The notes: generated by a model from the letters alone, not told the origin. DNA of 36,854 nt from [Mycobacterium] vasticus (GCF_020181595.1 NZ_CP084028.1:4220952-4257805); one strand, 5' to 3'. Positions 1 to 9,990 are shown, counted from the stretch's first letter. A program made the numbers and translations.

Positions 1-1
1 G

Positions 2-1675
2 ACCGGTGCCCTCGGTGCGAGTCGTGATGCGTGGATTGCGCGTTCGAAGATCGTGCTGAACATGCATTACTGGGATGCCAAGATCTTCGAGATCGCTCGG
101 GTGTCCTATCTGCTGGCCAACAAGCGCGCGGTGGTCTCCGAGCGGGGTGATGATCCGGCTTTGGAGCACGAGTTGGAGTCCGGTGTGGCGTTCGCCGACT
201 ACGACGATCTGGTTGATCGTTGTGTGGAACTGCTCGCCGACGAGCGGGCGCGATGCGAGCTCGCCGAGCAGGGTTACCAGCTGTTCTCCGCCCGCGACCA
301 GGTCGCCATCGTCGAGCGCGCGCTCGCGGAAAGCCTTGACGGGCCCGCCCGCGAGACCACTGCACCAGATGCCCCATCCATCGACGTTCCGTTCGACGGC
401 GAAGACCAAGACCAGCAGCTCCCCAACAGCGACCTGCTCAGGCACAAGTCTGAGCAGGAACGCGATCAGTTACTGGCCGAGATCGAGCGTGACCCTACGG
501 ACCCCCGGGCGGTGTTCTTCCTCGCCGAGACCTACTTCCAGTTGGAGGATTTCATCGCCTCCCGCAGGTGGTACGCGCGGCGCATCGCGCTGGGCGGCGA
601 TGAGGAGGAGATCTACTGGGCAATGTATCGGCTGGCGGCGGCCATGCAGGCGCTCGGTGAACCGTGGCCCGATGTAGAAGACGCCTACCTAGCTGCCTCG
701 ATTTTCCGACCGACCCGAGCCGAAGCATTGCATGCGATCGCCGTTCGGTATCGATTCCAACAGCACTACAGATCCGCGTACCTGTTTGCCCAGCGCGCTG
801 CCGCCATCCCGTTCCCCGAAGAAGATCTCTTCATCCCCGCAGATATCGCACAGGTTTATACGTGGCGTGCGATTGATGAGCAGGCGGTGTGTGCGTCCTG
901 GATCGGGCGACATGTCGAGGCGTTCACCCTGGGCCGACGCCTGCTGGCCCGCGCCGACCTCCCCGACTCTGCTCGTCAACGGATCGCAGCCAACCGCGAC
1001 TTTGCAGTACCGGCCATGCTCGACGCGGCCACACCCTATCCCGACGCCCCAGTGCAGACCCTGACCGCAAACGCCGGCCACGGCGCGGTCACCGTCACCT
1101 TGATCGCCGGACCCGACCGGGACATCGTCGAGCAGACACTGTACTCATTCCTCAACTGCTGCCTCGATTCCTCACGCATCGGGCGCTTCCTGGTGCTCGA
1201 TACCGGGCTATCGACTGAAGACCGCGCACACCTGCGCAAACGCTACGGGTTTCTCACCCTCATCCGGGACAGATCCGGTGGTGGACCGGGGGCCCAGCTT
1301 GCACAGCTGCACGCGCAGATCAAGGGACGGTTCTGGCTGCACCTGGGTCAAGGCTGGCGGTTTTTCGCCCCCGAGAACTACCTCACCCGCTTGACCGCAG
1401 TGCTCGACGCCGACCCCCGGGTCTTCCAGGTCGGAATCAACCTCAACGACGCGGCCGCACTCACCGGCACCAGCGCAGCCGAAGAGGCGATTCACCGCGC
1501 CGCTGACACCGGCCGCTACGTCCTGACCAACGTCATGGCCCGCGGCCCAGCCATGTACGACACCGCACGCTTAGGCCGGGCCCTCCGTGTCAAAAACACC
1601 GACCTCGATCCGGCCACCGGCCCACGCACCGCTAGCCTCGATGAAGTCCTGTGCATCGCAGGCCCACGACCCTAG
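2..1675 (+). CDS. TPR/glycosyltransferase-like protein (5' partial)
   Basis: The reading frame is open from base 2 with no stop before it, so the gene starts outside the window. A GTG at 53 is only an internal codon. The first ~100 residues look like the end of a GT-B-type glycosyltransferase domain (a run containing SKIVLNMHYWDAKIFE, then RVSYLLANKRAVVSE). The middle, roughly bases 450-1010, is helical and TPR-like (LAETYFQLEDFIASRRWYAR; YRFQQHYRSAYLFAQRAA). The last ~190 residues resemble a GT-A/GT2-like domain seen in this protein type (VEQTLYSFLNCCLDSSRIGRF), but the acidic DDN expected after that motif reads LDTG. This domain may be degenerate. The gene is convergent with rmlC, with 19 bp between the stops. 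A role in cell-surface glycan assembly is inferred from the rhamnose genes next door. Substrate unknown. Confidence 0.6.
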   Translation, partial: TGALGASRDAWIARSKIVLNMHYWDAKIFEIARVSYLLANKRAVVSERGDDPALEHELESGVAFADYDDLVDRCVELLADERARCELAEQGYQLFSARDQVAIVERALAESLDGPARETTAPDAPSIDVPFDGEDQDQQLPNSDLLRHKSEQERDQLLAEIERDPTDPRAVFFLAETYFQLEDFIASRRWYARRIALGGDEEEIYWAMYRLAAAMQALGEPWPDVEDAYLAASIFRPTRAEALHAIAVRYRFQQHYRSAYLFAQRAAAIPFPEEDLFIPADIAQVYTWRAIDEQAVCASWIGRHVEAFTLGRRLLARADLPDSARQRIAANRDFAVPAMLDAATPYPDAPVQTLTANAGHGAVTVTLIAGPDRDIVEQTLYSFLNCCLDSSRIGRFLVLDTGLSTEDRAHLRKRYGFLTLIRDRSGGGPGAQLAQLHAQIKGRFWLHLGQGWRFFAPENYLTRLTAVLDADPRVFQVGINLNDAAALTGTSAAEEAIHRAADTGRYVLTNVMARGPAMYDTARLGRALRVKNTDLDPATGPRTASLDEVLCIAGPRP

Positions 1676-1694
1676 ATACGACATCACGCCCTAT

Positions 1695-2294
1695 TCAGCG
1701 CAGCCCGTCGATAAAGGCGCGCGTCGCGTCCCAACTGGGCAGCAGGCCCGCATCGCGCACTTCGGCGAGCGTCGGTGCGGCGGCATCGCGTTCGGCGAGC
1801 AGCCGCTCGCCGGCCGGCAGCGGCCACTCGATGCCCAGCGCCGGGTCGTCGGCGTAGATGGTGTGCTCGCGCTGCGGGTCATAGGCCGACGAGCACAGGT
1901 ACATCACCGTCGAGTTATCTTGCAGTGCAAGGAAACCGTGTCCCAGCCCTTCGGAGAGGTATATCGAGCGGCGGTTATCCCCCTCCAGCAGCACCGCATC
2001 CCATTGACCGAAAGTCGGTGAGCCGACCCGGATGTCGACCACGACGTCCCACACCGCTCCGGAGACGCAGGTGACGTATTTCGCCTGGCTGGGTGGGAGC
2101 TGGGCGAAGTGCAGCCCGCGCAGCACTCCGGCGGCCGACACCGAGCAGTTGGCCTGTTGCAGATCGAAGCGGTGGCCGGCGAATCCGGTGAACGCACGAT
2201 CGGTGAACCACTCGAAGAACATGCCGCGTGAATCGGCGTGCTGTTTCGGGGTCAGCTCCCACGCGCCGGGGACGGACAGTTCACGGACCTGCAT
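1695..2294 (-). CDS. rmlC: dTDP-4-dehydrorhamnose 3,5-epimerase RmlC
   Basis: RmlC epimerises dTDP-4-keto-6-deoxyglucose at C3 and C5, the third step of dTDP-L-rhamnose synthesis. Rhamnose is part of the linker joining peptidoglycan to arabinogalactan. The 199-residue product is the normal length for this cupin family. It has the conserved LRGLHFAQLPPSQAK stretch, with His62 and Lys72, and Tyr132 in TVMYLCS; these match the active-site residues of the M. tuberculosis enzyme. It starts 1 nt after the rmlB stop, so the two are almost certainly one transcript. In M. tuberculosis, rmlB-rmlC lie far from dprE1, so this linkage is a local rearrangement. Confidence 0.95.
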   Translation of the reverse strand: MQVRELSVPGAWELTPKQHADSRGMFFEWFTDRAFTGFAGHRFDLQQANCSVSAAGVLRGLHFAQLPPSQAKYVTCVSGAVWDVVVDIRVGSPTFGQWDAVLLEGDNRRSIYLSEGLGHGFLALQDNSTVMYLCSSAYDPQREHTIYADDPALGIEWPLPAGERLLAERDAAAPTLAEVRDAGLLPSWDATRAFIDGLR

Positions 2295-2295
2295 C

Positions 2296-3311
<1,016 letters not shown>

Positions 3312-3341
3312 GCCGCGCTGCGTGCATTTCCCCGGAAACCA

Positions 3342-3379
3342 TTCAGCACCGGCTGCGCTCACGCGCAACCGGTGCTGAA
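3342..3379 (-). terminator. Hairpin terminator after the 3396-3968 gene
   Basis: This is a perfect 11-bp inverted repeat (TTCAGCACCGG / CCGGTGCTGAA) with a 16-nt loop. It lies just past the stop of the minus-strand gene at 3396-3968 and before the rmlB promoter. There is no U-tract, as is usual for mycobacterial intrinsic-type terminators. It would separate the two minus-strand transcripts. Confidence 0.6.
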
Positions 3380-3395
3380 CCGGACAACTGGTGAG

Positions 3396-3968
3396 TTACT
3401 GCTGCTGGCAGAGCCCGTCGAGCACGTCGATCTCACCGCGCAGCTGGTCGCGCAGCGGCTGCTGAACGGCGTCGTCCGGCGCGTGTCCGGCCAGGTAGTT
3501 GATGCTCAGCGACTCCAGCGTGTTGGCCATGTCGCGGGCCGCCGTAGTCAGATCGTCCGGCGCGGCCGGGTTGGCCTCCAGACTCTGGTACAGGTACGCA
3601 CCACCGGCGAACAGCGACAGACGAGCGTTGGTGCCCACCGCCAGATCGCCGGCCAGGTCACCCGGAACCGGGTTCTGCAGGTTGGTGTTGAACTGCGTCC
3701 CCTGCCGCACGACGGCCTGGGCCTCGCAGACCTTGCCCTTGGCCTCGGCGCGCTGGCCGTCCGAGAACTTCTCACCGCTCGACGGGTAGAACCACCCGAA
3801 GACACCCACCACGATGCCGATCACGGCCAGCGCCAAAGCGGCGATCGTCGGCAGCGACGAACCCTGCGACGGAGCGGACGATTTCGGAAACCCCGCGCCC
3901 TTAGACTTGCTGGTGGGCTTGGGGACCTTGGCCGTGGGAGCAGATTCGCTGGCAGGAGTCTCAGACAT
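3396..3968 (-). CDS. Conserved mycobacterial single-pass membrane protein
   Basis: A 190-residue protein of unknown function. Residues 1-39 are a Ser/Pro/Lys-rich cytoplasmic tail. Residues ~40-61 form one hydrophobic helix ([20 protein letters not shown]). The rest is a soluble, mostly helical domain with two cysteines (the KVCEAQAV region and LCQQQ at the extreme C-terminus) that could form a disulfide if the domain is outside the membrane. The start chosen is the ATG at 3968, 6 nt after a TACGAT hexamer; the reading frame continues upstream but without promoter support. It is divergent from dprE1 and the two genes share a ~77-bp promoter region. Nothing in the sequence assigns an enzymatic activity; an envelope-associated role is suggested only by position. 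Confidence 0.75.
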   Translation of the reverse strand: MSETPASESAPTAKVPKPTSKSKGAGFPKSSAPSQGSSLPTIAALALAVIGIVVGVFGWFYPSSGEKFSDGQRAEAKGKVCEAQAVVRQGTQFNTNLQNPVPGDLAGDLAVGTNARLSLFAGGAYLYQSLEANPAAPDDLTTAARDMANTLESLSINYLAGHAPDDAVQQPLRDQLRGEIDVLDGLCQQQ

Positions 3969-3973
3969 TGCGC

Positions 3974-3979
3974 GATCGT
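3974..3979 (-). promoter_or_regulatory. Candidate -10 box (TACGAT) for the 3396-3968 gene
   Basis: A minus-strand TACGAT lies 6 nt before the ATG at 3968. This suggests a leaderless or near-leaderless transcript. The region is shared with the divergent dprE1 promoter. Confidence 0.4.
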
Positions 3980-4031
3980 AACGGTCGAAATCCCAATAGT
4001 CACGCAGAACAGGCAACCGGTGCGTTGGCGG

Positions 4032-4037
4032 TACCCT
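4032..4037 (+). promoter_or_regulatory. dprE1 -10 box (TACCCT)
   Basis: TACCCT ends 8 nt before the dprE1 ATG at 4046. This is the same TAnnnT-N8-start layout as at rmlB, aftA, embC and embA, and supports both a leaderless mRNA and the choice of this start over the longer open frame from 3968. Confidence 0.5.
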
Positions 4038-4045
4038 CATGGGCG

Positions 4046-5422
4046 ATGTTGAGCACCGACCTACCGACCACTGCGCGTCGCCTCACCGGCTGGGGCCGCA
4101 CCTCGCCGAGCGTTGCGCAGGTGCTGTCGACCCCCGATATAGAGGTCATCGCCAAAGCGGTGGCCCGCGCCGCCGACGCCGGGTCCCGCGGCGTGATCGC
4201 CCGCGGCCTGGGCCGCTCCTACGGCGACAACGCCCAGAACGGTGGCGGCCTGGTCATCGATATGACGGCGTGCAACCGGATCCACTCGATCTCCGACGGT
4301 GTCGTCGACCTCGACGGGGGCGTGAGCCTGGACCAGCTGATGAAGGCCGCGTTGCCGTTCGGCCTGTGGGTGCCAGTACTGCCGGGCACCCGCCAAGTCA
4401 CCATCGGCGGGGCGATCGCCTGCGACATCCACGGCAAGAACCACCACAGCGAGGGCAGCTTCGGCAACCATGTGCTCTCGATGGAGCTGCTGACCGCCGA
4501 CGGCTCGGTGCGCCACCTGCAGCCCGAGGGCGAGGGGTCCGAATTGTTCTGGGCCACCGTCGGGGGCAACGGCCTGACCGGGATCATCCTGCGTGCGACC
4601 ATCGCGATGACGCCGACCGAGACCGCCTACTTCATCAACGACGGCGACAACACCACCACCCTCGATGAGACCATCGCCTTCCACAGCGACGGCAGCGAGG
4701 CTGATTACACCTATTCTTCGGCGTGGTTCGACGCGATCAGTGCCCCGCCGAAGCTGGGTCGGGCCACCATCACCCGCGGCCGGCTGGCGCTGCGCGACGA
4801 GCTGCCCAAGAAGCTGGCGCGCGATCCACTGAAATTCGATGCGCCGCAATTGATGACGGTTCCCGACGTCTTCCCCAACGGCCTGATGAACAAACTGAGC
4901 CTGAGCGCCATCGGTGAGCTGTACTACCGTCGCGGCGGCCACTACCGCGGCAAGGTGCAGAACCTGACCCAGTTCTATCACCCGCTGGACCTGCTGGGTG
5001 AGTGGAACCGCGGCTACGGCCCGGCCGGCTTCGCGCAGTACCAGTTCCTGGTGCCCACCGAGGCGGTCGAGGAGTTCAAGAGCATCATCATCGACATCCA
5101 GGCCAGCGGTCACTACTCGGCGCTGAACGTGTTCAAGCTGTTCGGGGCGGGAAACCAAGCGCCGCTGAGCTTCCCGATGCCCGGCTGGAACGTGTGCCTG
5201 GACTTCCCGATGAAACCCGGTGTCAACGAACTGCTTAACGACCTGGACCGCCGGGTGCTGGAGTTCGGCGGCCGGCTCTACACCGCAAAGGACTCCCGCA
5301 CCACCGCGGAGAACTTCCACGCCATGTACCCGCGTATCGACGAATGGATCGCAGTGCGGCGCAAGGTCGATCCCGACGGGATTTTCGCCTCCGATATGGC
5401 CCGACGTTTGGAGCTGCTCTAG
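4046..5422 (+). CDS. dprE1: Decaprenylphosphoryl-beta-D-ribose 2'-oxidase DprE1
   Basis: DprE1 is the FAD-dependent oxidase that, with DprE2, epimerises decaprenyl-phospho-ribose to decaprenyl-phospho-arabinose, the only known arabinose donor for mycobacterial arabinan. The 458-residue protein shows the FAD-binding block ([17 protein letters not shown], then [20 protein letters not shown]) and the C-terminal substrate domain. Cys384, in GWNVCLDFP, corresponds to Cys387 of M. tuberculosis, the residue attacked by benzothiazinones. The start at 4046 matches the family N-terminus (MLS...RLTGWGRT). It abuts dprE2 with no gap. The gtrA-like gene (Rv3789) that precedes dprE1 in M. tuberculosis is absent here. 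Confidence 0.97.
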   Translation: MLSTDLPTTARRLTGWGRTSPSVAQVLSTPDIEVIAKAVARAADAGSRGVIARGLGRSYGDNAQNGGGLVIDMTACNRIHSISDGVVDLDGGVSLDQLMKAALPFGLWVPVLPGTRQVTIGGAIACDIHGKNHHSEGSFGNHVLSMELLTADGSVRHLQPEGEGSELFWATVGGNGLTGIILRATIAMTPTETAYFINDGDNTTTLDETIAFHSDGSEADYTYSSAWFDAISAPPKLGRATITRGRLALRDELPKKLARDPLKFDAPQLMTVPDVFPNGLMNKLSLSAIGELYYRRGGHYRGKVQNLTQFYHPLDLLGEWNRGYGPAGFAQYQFLVPTEAVEEFKSIIIDIQASGHYSALNVFKLFGAGNQAPLSFPMPGWNVCLDFPMKPGVNELLNDLDRRVLEFGGRLYTAKDSRTTAENFHAMYPRIDEWIAVRRKVDPDGIFASDMARRLELL

Positions 5423-6187
5423 ATGGTGTTCGACGCAACCGGTAATCCCCAGTCCGTTCTGGTGCTGGGCGGCACGTCCGAGATCGGCCTGGCGATCTGC
5501 GCGCGCTACCTGCGCAACGCCTCGGCCCGGGTGGTGCTGGCCTGCCTGCCGGGTGACCCCGGCCGCGACAAGGCCGCGGCGGCGATGCAGGCCGCCGGCG
5601 CCAAGTCGGTGGACGTCATCGACTTCGACGCCCTGAACACCGCGTCGCATCCGGCGGTGATCGACGCCGCCTTCGCCGACGGCGACATCGACGTGGCCAT
5701 CGTTGCCTTCGGGATGGACGCCGACGCCGAAGAGCTCTGGCACAACCAGGCCAAGGCCGTGCAGGTCGCCGGAATCAACTACACCGCCGCGGTGTCGGTG
5801 GGCGTGCTGCTGGCCAACAAGATGGGCGCCCAGGGCTTCGGGCAGATCATCGCGATGAGCTCGGTGGCCGGCGAGCGGGTGCGGCGCACCAACTTCGTCT
5901 ACGGCTCCACCAAAGCCGGACTCGACGGGTTCTACCTCGGCCTGGGCGAGGCGCTGCGCGAAGACGGGGTGCGGGTGCTGGTGATCCGGCCCGGCCAGGT
6001 GCGCACCCGGTTCTCCGAGCACGTCAAGGAAGCGCCGCTGACCGTCAACAAGGAGGACGTCGCCGAGCTGGCGGTGGCCGCCGCCGGTAAGGGCAAGGAG
6101 ATCGTCTGGGCGCCCGGGGCGTTCCGCTACGTGATGATGGTGCTGCGGCACGTCCCGCGGGCGATCTTCCGCCGGCTGCCGATCTGA
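5423..6187 (+). CDS. dprE2: Decaprenylphosphoryl-2-keto-ribose reductase DprE2
   Basis: DprE2 is the NADH-dependent short-chain reductase that completes the DprE1/DprE2 epimerisation. The 254-residue product has the Rossmann glycine motif as LGGTSEIG (residues 15-22), Ser147 in IIAMSSVAG, and the YxxxK pair Tyr160/Lys164 in FVYGSTK. The ATG follows the dprE1 TAG directly, so translation is probably coupled. In M. tuberculosis aftA follows immediately; here an 861-bp insert carrying a TA pair separates them. Confidence 0.96.
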   Translation: MVFDATGNPQSVLVLGGTSEIGLAICARYLRNASARVVLACLPGDPGRDKAAAAMQAAGAKSVDVIDFDALNTASHPAVIDAAFADGDIDVAIVAFGMDADAEELWHNQAKAVQVAGINYTAAVSVGVLLANKMGAQGFGQIIAMSSVAGERVRRTNFVYGSTKAGLDGFYLGLGEALREDGVRVLVIRPGQVRTRFSEHVKEAPLTVNKEDVAELAVAAAGKGKEIVWAPGAFRYVMMVLRHVPRAIFRRLPI

Positions 6188-6189
6188 TC

Positions 6190-6357
6190 TGGAATCATTG
6201 CTTCATCACTGATACGACGGGCAGCGACGACGCCGGCGAGCTGATTCACACCAGTACGCCGAGCCTCGCCGAACTGAGCGAACGGATCAGTCGCCACATC
6301 AAACCTGGAACCGAACCGCTGCTCGACGTCGCCGAGTTCTACCAGACCCGGCCGTAG
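6190..6357 (+). pseudogene. Orphan C-terminal coding fragment without a start
   Basis: From just past the dprE2 stop one frame stays open for ~56 codons and reads as protein-like sequence (LAELSERISRHIKPGTEPLL, then DVAEFYQTRP before a TAG at 6355-6357). No ATG, GTG or TTG opens it; in frame it runs back into dprE2. It looks like the tail of a lost gene, plausibly an earlier accessory insertion. The family was not recognised. It could be chance in GC-rich DNA. Confidence 0.3.
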
Positions 6358-6370
6358 CCGCTGTGCAAAT

Positions 6371-6387
6371 GTACACGAACCGTGTAC
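6371..6387. promoter_or_regulatory. Palindromic operator of the BrnT/BrnA operon
   Basis: A perfect 7-bp inverted repeat, GTACACG-AAC-CGTGTAC, sits 22 bp before the toxin ATG. The right arm overlaps a TACGCT hexamer (6385-6390) that could be the -10 box. RHH antitoxins of this type repress their own operons, so this is the likely autoregulatory site. Confidence 0.55.
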
Positions 6388-6409
6388 GCTAAGTTTGCGG
6401 AGGCGGTAC

Positions 6410-6682
6410 ATGTGGCATGAGTTGACCTGGAACGACGAGAATGAAGCGCACATCGCCAGGCACCGCGTGACTCCCGACGAAGTGCATCAGGTGCTCAACA
6501 GCGACCCACGGGTATTTCGGCCCGGCCGCGACGGTACCCGGCTCGTGTTCGGTACCACCTACACCGGTCGGTACCTGCTGGTGGTTCTGGCCGACGCGTC
6601 CGACGGCCGCGACCTCGTGGTCACCGCCCGCGATATGGACCGCGCCGAAAAGGCCAGCTTCCAAAGAAAGGCACGAACATGA
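6410..6682 (+). CDS. BrnT-family ribonuclease-type toxin
   Basis: A 90-residue protein with the BrnT layout: an N-terminal WNDENEAHIARHRVTPDEV (the family's W-[DE]-x-x-K/E-x...H-G-V block), a central strand pair (TRLVFGTTYTGRYLLVVLA) and a C-terminal basic helix (VVTARDMDRAEKASF). BrnT toxins are RelE-fold ribonucleases that stop translation; that activity is inferred from the family. The ATG at 6410 is chosen over a TTG at 6395 because GGAGG (6399-6403) lies 6 nt before it. It overlaps the antitoxin gene by 4 nt (ATGA). It is a foreign insert between dprE2 and aftA. Confidence 0.7.
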   Translation: MWHELTWNDENEAHIARHRVTPDEVHQVLNSDPRVFRPGRDGTRLVFGTTYTGRYLLVVLADASDGRDLVVTARDMDRAEKASFQRKART

Positions 6683-6984
6683 CCGACAACCTCGCCGATC
6701 TGGCCCGCCACTACGACACCACGAACCTCTCCGCCGAGATCGAGGCCTCCGAGCCGGCGGTCTCGCCCCCGAATGTGTCCAGCGGCACCGAGCCGATGGA
6801 TGCATTCACGGTGCGATTGCCGATCTCACTGCTCGGTGCGCTTCGTGACCGCGCAGCGACCGAGCACATCACCACCGGCCAGATGATCCGGCGCACCCTT
6901 GAAACGGCCCTGAGCGCCACCGTCGATGACGACAAAACCATCCCCGTGCACAAGCTACGGGCGCTGATCGCCGACGCCTCCTGA
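6679..6984 (+). CDS. BrnA-like ribbon-helix-helix antitoxin
   Basis: A 101-residue protein. Residues 1-40 are an acidic, probably unstructured segment that would wrap the toxin. Residues ~41-85 ([20 protein letters not shown], then [15 protein letters not shown]) read as a ribbon-helix-helix DNA-binding unit. Having the neutralising segment before the RHH, and the toxin gene first, is the BrnTA arrangement. It overlaps the toxin stop by 4 nt. It probably represses the operon through the palindrome at 6371-6387. Confidence 0.65.
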   Translation: MTDNLADLARHYDTTNLSAEIEASEPAVSPPNVSSGTEPMDAFTVRLPISLLGALRDRAATEHITTGQMIRRTLETALSATVDDDKTIPVHKLRALIADAS

Positions 6985-7014
6985 CCGGCAACATCAACAT
7001 CGACACCGTCAACC

Positions 7015-7030
7015 CCGGGCATCAGCCCGG
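7015..7030 (+). terminator. Small hairpin between the BrnT/BrnA pair and aftA
   Basis: An inverted repeat CCGGGC-ATCA-GCCCGG lies 30 bp past the antitoxin stop and 5 bp before the aftA -10 box. It could end the TA transcript; the stem is only 6 bp, so confidence is modest. Confidence 0.35.
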
Positions 7031-7034
7031 CCGG

Positions 7035-7040
7035 TAACCT
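7035..7040 (+). promoter_or_regulatory. aftA -10 box (TAACCT)
   Basis: TAACCT ends 8 nt before the ATG at 7049, the spacing seen at dprE1, embC and embA. It would give aftA its own leaderless transcript, uncoupled from the TA pair in front. Confidence 0.5.
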
Positions 7041-7048
7041 CTGTGACG

Positions 7049-8896
7049 ATGATGCGCAACGCGCTGACCACAGTCGGCCAGATGGTGCTCGCGGGCGTCA
7101 TCGCCGTCGCCGTCGCCGTCGTCGCCCTGGTGGCCATCGCCCGGGTGCAGTGGCCGGCGTACCCGTCGTCGAACCAACTGCATGCGCTGACCACCGTCGG
7201 GCAGGTGGGCTGCGTAGCCGGGCTGATCGTGGCCGCGGCCCTGTGGCGGCGCGGCCGGCAAGCACTGGCCTGGCTGGCCGCGATCGTGTTCACCACCGCC
7301 TTCAGCGTGGTGGCTCTGGCGATGCCGCTGGGCGCCACCAAGCTCTACCTGTTCGGCATCTCGGTGGATCAGCAGTTCCGCACCGAATACCTCACCCGCC
7401 TGGCCGACAGCCCGCAGCTGCACGACATGACCTACCTGGGGCTGCCGCCCTACTACCCGCCCGGCTGGTTCTGGTTGGGTGGGCGTGCGGCGGCGTTGAC
7501 CGGGCTGCCGGCCTGGGAGATGTACAAGCCGTGGGCCATCACCTCGATGGCGGTGGCGGCGGCGGTCGCGCTGGTGCTGTGGAACAAGATGATCCGCTTC
7601 GAGTACGCGCTGGCTGTCACCCTGGCCGGCGCGGCGGTGACGCTGGCCCACAGCTCACCGGAGCCGTATGCGGCGATCATCACCGTGCTGCTGCCGCCGG
7701 TGCTGGTACTGGCCTGGTCGGGCCTGGGCGCAGACCAACGGGGCGGCGGAGGGTTCGCCGCGGTCGTAGGCACCGGCGTCTTCCTGGGCTTCGCCGCCAC
7801 CTTCTATACCCTGTTGGTGGCCTACGGTGCGTTCACAGTGACGCTGATGGCGCTGCTGCACGCGGCCATCCAGCGGCGCGCCGCCCCGCTGCTGCGGCTG
7901 CTGGTCAGCGGGGTGATCGCCGCGGTGATCGCATCGATCACCTGGACGCCGTATCTGCTCCAGGCGCTGCACCGCCCGCTGGGCGAGACCCGCGGCGCCC
8001 TCCACTACCTGCCCGGTGCCGGGGCCGAACTGAGCTTCCCGATGCTGCAGTTCACCCTGCTCGGGGCGTTGTGCCTGCTGGGCACGGCGTGGCTGGTGGT
8101 GCGGGCCCGGACCTCCACCCGGGCGGCCGCGCTGGCCACCGGCGTCGGGGCGATCTATCTGTGGTCGCTGCTGTCCATGCTGGCCACCCTGGCCCAGACC
8201 ACACTGCTCAGTTTCCGGCTGCAGCCGACGCTGACGGTGCTGCTGGCCACCGCGGGGGTGTTCGGCTTCATCGAGGGCGCCCAAGCGCTGGGCCAGGCCG
8301 CCCAGGGCTGGCACCGGATCGTGTACCCGACTGCCACCGCGGTGGGCCTGATCGGCGCGGTGGCGTTCAGCCAGGACATCCCCGAGCAGCTGCGACCCGA
8401 CATCACCGTCGCCTACACCGACACCGACGGGCACGGCGACCGCGGCGACCGGCGGGCGCCGAGTGCGGCCAAGTACTACGAGGCCATTGATGCAGCAGTC
8501 GCGGCGGCCACCGGCAAGCCCCGCAACCAGACCGTGGTGCTCACCGCCGACTACAGCTTCCTGTCCTACTACCCCTACTGGGGCTTTCAGGGCCTGACGC
8601 CGCACTACGCCAACCCGCTGGCCCAGTTCTCGGCGCGCGCCGCGGCCATCGAGTCCTGGTCCAAGCTGGAGACGTCCGCGCAGTTCACCCGCGCACTCGA
8701 CGCCCTGCCGTGGCCGGCGCCGACGGTGTTCCTGATGCGCCACGGCTCCGGGGACACCTACACGCTGCGGCTGGCCCGCGACGTCTACCCCAACCAGCCC
8801 AACGTGCGGCGCTACACCGTGGAGTTGGACTCCGCGCTGTTCGATGGTTTCACGGTGGAAAAGATCGGCCCGTTCGTCCTCGCCATCCGCACTTGA
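7049..8896 (+). CDS. aftA: Arabinofuranosyltransferase AftA
   Basis: AftA (GT85 family) adds the first arabinofuranosyl residue from decaprenyl-phospho-arabinose to the galactan chain, on the periplasmic side of the membrane. The ~615-residue product has the GT-C layout: many transmembrane helices through residue ~440, then a soluble periplasmic C-terminal domain. The first periplasmic loop carries the conserved [15 protein letters not shown], followed by [18 protein letters not shown]. The C-terminal domain includes [15 protein letters not shown]. The ATG at 7049 is preferred over GTG at 7043 because of the upstream TAACCT. In M. tuberculosis embC lies just downstream; here 3.1 kb of accessory DNA intervenes. 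Confidence 0.95.
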   Translation: MMRNALTTVGQMVLAGVIAVAVAVVALVAIARVQWPAYPSSNQLHALTTVGQVGCVAGLIVAAALWRRGRQALAWLAAIVFTTAFSVVALAMPLGATKLYLFGISVDQQFRTEYLTRLADSPQLHDMTYLGLPPYYPPGWFWLGGRAAALTGLPAWEMYKPWAITSMAVAAAVALVLWNKMIRFEYALAVTLAGAAVTLAHSSPEPYAAIITVLLPPVLVLAWSGLGADQRGGGGFAAVVGTGVFLGFAATFYTLLVAYGAFTVTLMALLHAAIQRRAAPLLRLLVSGVIAAVIASITWTPYLLQALHRPLGETRGALHYLPGAGAELSFPMLQFTLLGALCLLGTAWLVVRARTSTRAAALATGVGAIYLWSLLSMLATLAQTTLLSFRLQPTLTVLLATAGVFGFIEGAQALGQAAQGWHRIVYPTATAVGLIGAVAFSQDIPEQLRPDITVAYTDTDGHGDRGDRRAPSAAKYYEAIDAAVAAATGKPRNQTVVLTADYSFLSYYPYWGFQGLTPHYANPLAQFSARAAAIESWSKLETSAQFTRALDALPWPAPTVFLMRHGSGDTYTLRLARDVYPNQPNVRRYTVELDSALFDGFTVEKIGPFVLAIRT

Positions 8897-8928
8897 CGGC
8901 CAGCTGTCCACGGACCAGCATCACTTCG

Positions 8929-8957
8929 TGTCAGAATACATGACATAATGGCTGACA
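8929..8957. promoter_or_regulatory. TGTCA/TGACA repeat cluster before the Xre/RES genes
   Basis: TGTCAG at 8929-8934 pairs with CTGACA at 8952-8957, and TGACA also occurs at 8941-8945. The cluster covers a CATAAT (8944-8949) that could be the -10 box of the operon. The helix-turn-helix antitoxin probably binds here to repress itself. Confidence 0.45.
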
Positions 8958-8978
8958 AAAGGAAGACAGGCAGACATT

Positions 8979-9320
8979 ATGGGAGCTAACGCGCTCGCCT
9001 CGACGGTGTCGAGTGCGATCGAACACCTGGGATTGACCTACGAGGAAGTCGGCGACATCGTCGATGCATCAGCGCGCTCGGTGGCGCGCTGGACGTCGGG
9101 TCAGGTCGTCCCGCAACGCCTCAACAAGCAACGACTGATCGAACTGGCCTACGTGGCAGACGCGCTGACTGAGGTCCTTCCCCGCGACCAGGCCAACGTG
9201 TGGATGTTCTCGCCGAACCGACTACTCGCGCACAGCAAGCCCGCCGACCTGGTACGCGATGGTGAGTATCAGCGCGTCTTAGCCCTCATCGACGCCATGG
9301 CCGAAGGAATCTTCGTGTGA
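8979..9320 (+). CDS. Xre/MbcA/ParS-family antitoxin
   Basis: A 113-residue antitoxin. The N-terminal half is a helix-turn-helix (LGLTYEEVGDIVDASARSVA, RWTSGQ, residues ~17-43). The C-terminal half has the MbcA/ParS/Xre antitoxin signature (WMFSPNRLLAHSKPADLV, then RVLALIDAMAEGIFV), which blocks the active site of RES-domain toxins. It overlaps the RES gene by 4 nt (GTGA). The pair is the same type as MbcA-MbcT of M. tuberculosis, but its position between aftA and embC shows it is an insertion here. The gene is probably autorepressed through the repeats at 8929-8957. Confidence 0.8.
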   Translation: MGANALASTVSSAIEHLGLTYEEVGDIVDASARSVARWTSGQVVPQRLNKQRLIELAYVADALTEVLPRDQANVWMFSPNRLLAHSKPADLVRDGEYQRVLALIDAMAEGIFV

Positions 9321-9877
9321 GCGATGCGCTCGACGAAGGGCTGGTGCAGCGCATCGACGCGCGTGGCACCACCCAATGGTCGGGAACGTGCGCTCGATAC
9401 ACCACAGCTCACCGTGATCCCTTGTCGGGGGAGGGAGCGCGCAGATTCGGCGGCAGATGGAACCCGCCCTTACTGTTCTCAGCGATCTATCTGGCCGATT
9501 CCGCACAAGCATGCATGGTTGAGGTGGAACGCGCTGCACAGGCGGCATCAACGACCCCAGAGAAGCTGCTCGAAGCGAGCTACCGGCTACACACTATCGA
9601 CGTCACCGCCCTGGCTGTCCTGGATCTCACCACCGCTGACGCGCGCGAAGCGGTGGGGCTGGAAGACGTCGACATCTATGGAGATGACTGGTCAGCCTGC
9701 CAAGCGGTGGGCCATGCTGCGTGGTTTCTGCACGTGCAAGGCGTCCTGGTGCCCGCGGCCGGCGGAGTCGGCCTGGTCATCACCGCCTACGAACAACGCA
9801 CGCGCCCCGGCCAGCTCCACGTCAGCCACAGCGAGGATCTGACACCCACCCGCTACCGAGAACTGCGGCACCCGTGA
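9317..9877 (+). CDS. RES-domain toxin (NAD+-degrading type)
   Basis: A 186-residue RES-domain protein, usual size for the family. It has the R-x-GGRWNP core (GARRFGGRWNPP), the helix YLADSAQACMVEVERAA that carries the conserved Glu, and a C-terminal stretch (LVPAAGGVGLVITAYEQR). Characterised RES toxins such as MbcT destroy NAD+ by phosphorolysis or hydrolysis; that activity is inferred from the family. The GTG start overlaps the antitoxin stop. The frame is intact and both partners are full length, so the module is probably functional. Confidence 0.8.
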   Translation: MSDALDEGLVQRIDARGTTQWSGTCARYTTAHRDPLSGEGARRFGGRWNPPLLFSAIYLADSAQACMVEVERAAQAASTTPEKLLEASYRLHTIDVTALAVLDLTTADAREAVGLEDVDIYGDDWSACQAVGHAAWFLHVQGVLVPAAGGVGLVITAYEQRTRPGQLHVSHSEDLTPTRYRELRHP

Positions 9878-9878
9878 C

Positions 9879-9895
9879 CAGACAAACGGTGTCTG
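9879..9895 (+). terminator. Short hairpin after the RES gene
   Basis: CAGACA-AACGG-TGTCTG begins 2 nt past the RES stop. It is a 6-bp stem and a weak candidate terminator or regulator site. Confidence 0.3.
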
Positions 9896-9953
9896 ATCGC
9901 CATCGCTGCCATACGGTGACCTCGCATTAGAAGAGGGACACCGGCGAGACGAA

Positions 9954-9990
9954 GAACCGCTCGTCAGGCGTCCAGCCCGACGAGCGGTTC
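9954..9990. terminator. Strong 12-bp hairpin (GAACCGCTCGTC arms)
   Basis: A perfect 12-bp inverted repeat (GAACCGCTCGTC / GACGAGCGGTTC) with a 13-nt loop, followed by a C-run rather than a U-tract. It is the likely terminator of the RES operon, or the first element of the palindrome series running to 10130. Confidence 0.6.

Noticed and set aside
4061..6151. A 696-codon minus-strand frame across dprE1-dprE2
   Set aside because: Antisense to two well-identified genes; His/Gly/Ala-rich with no recognisable domain.
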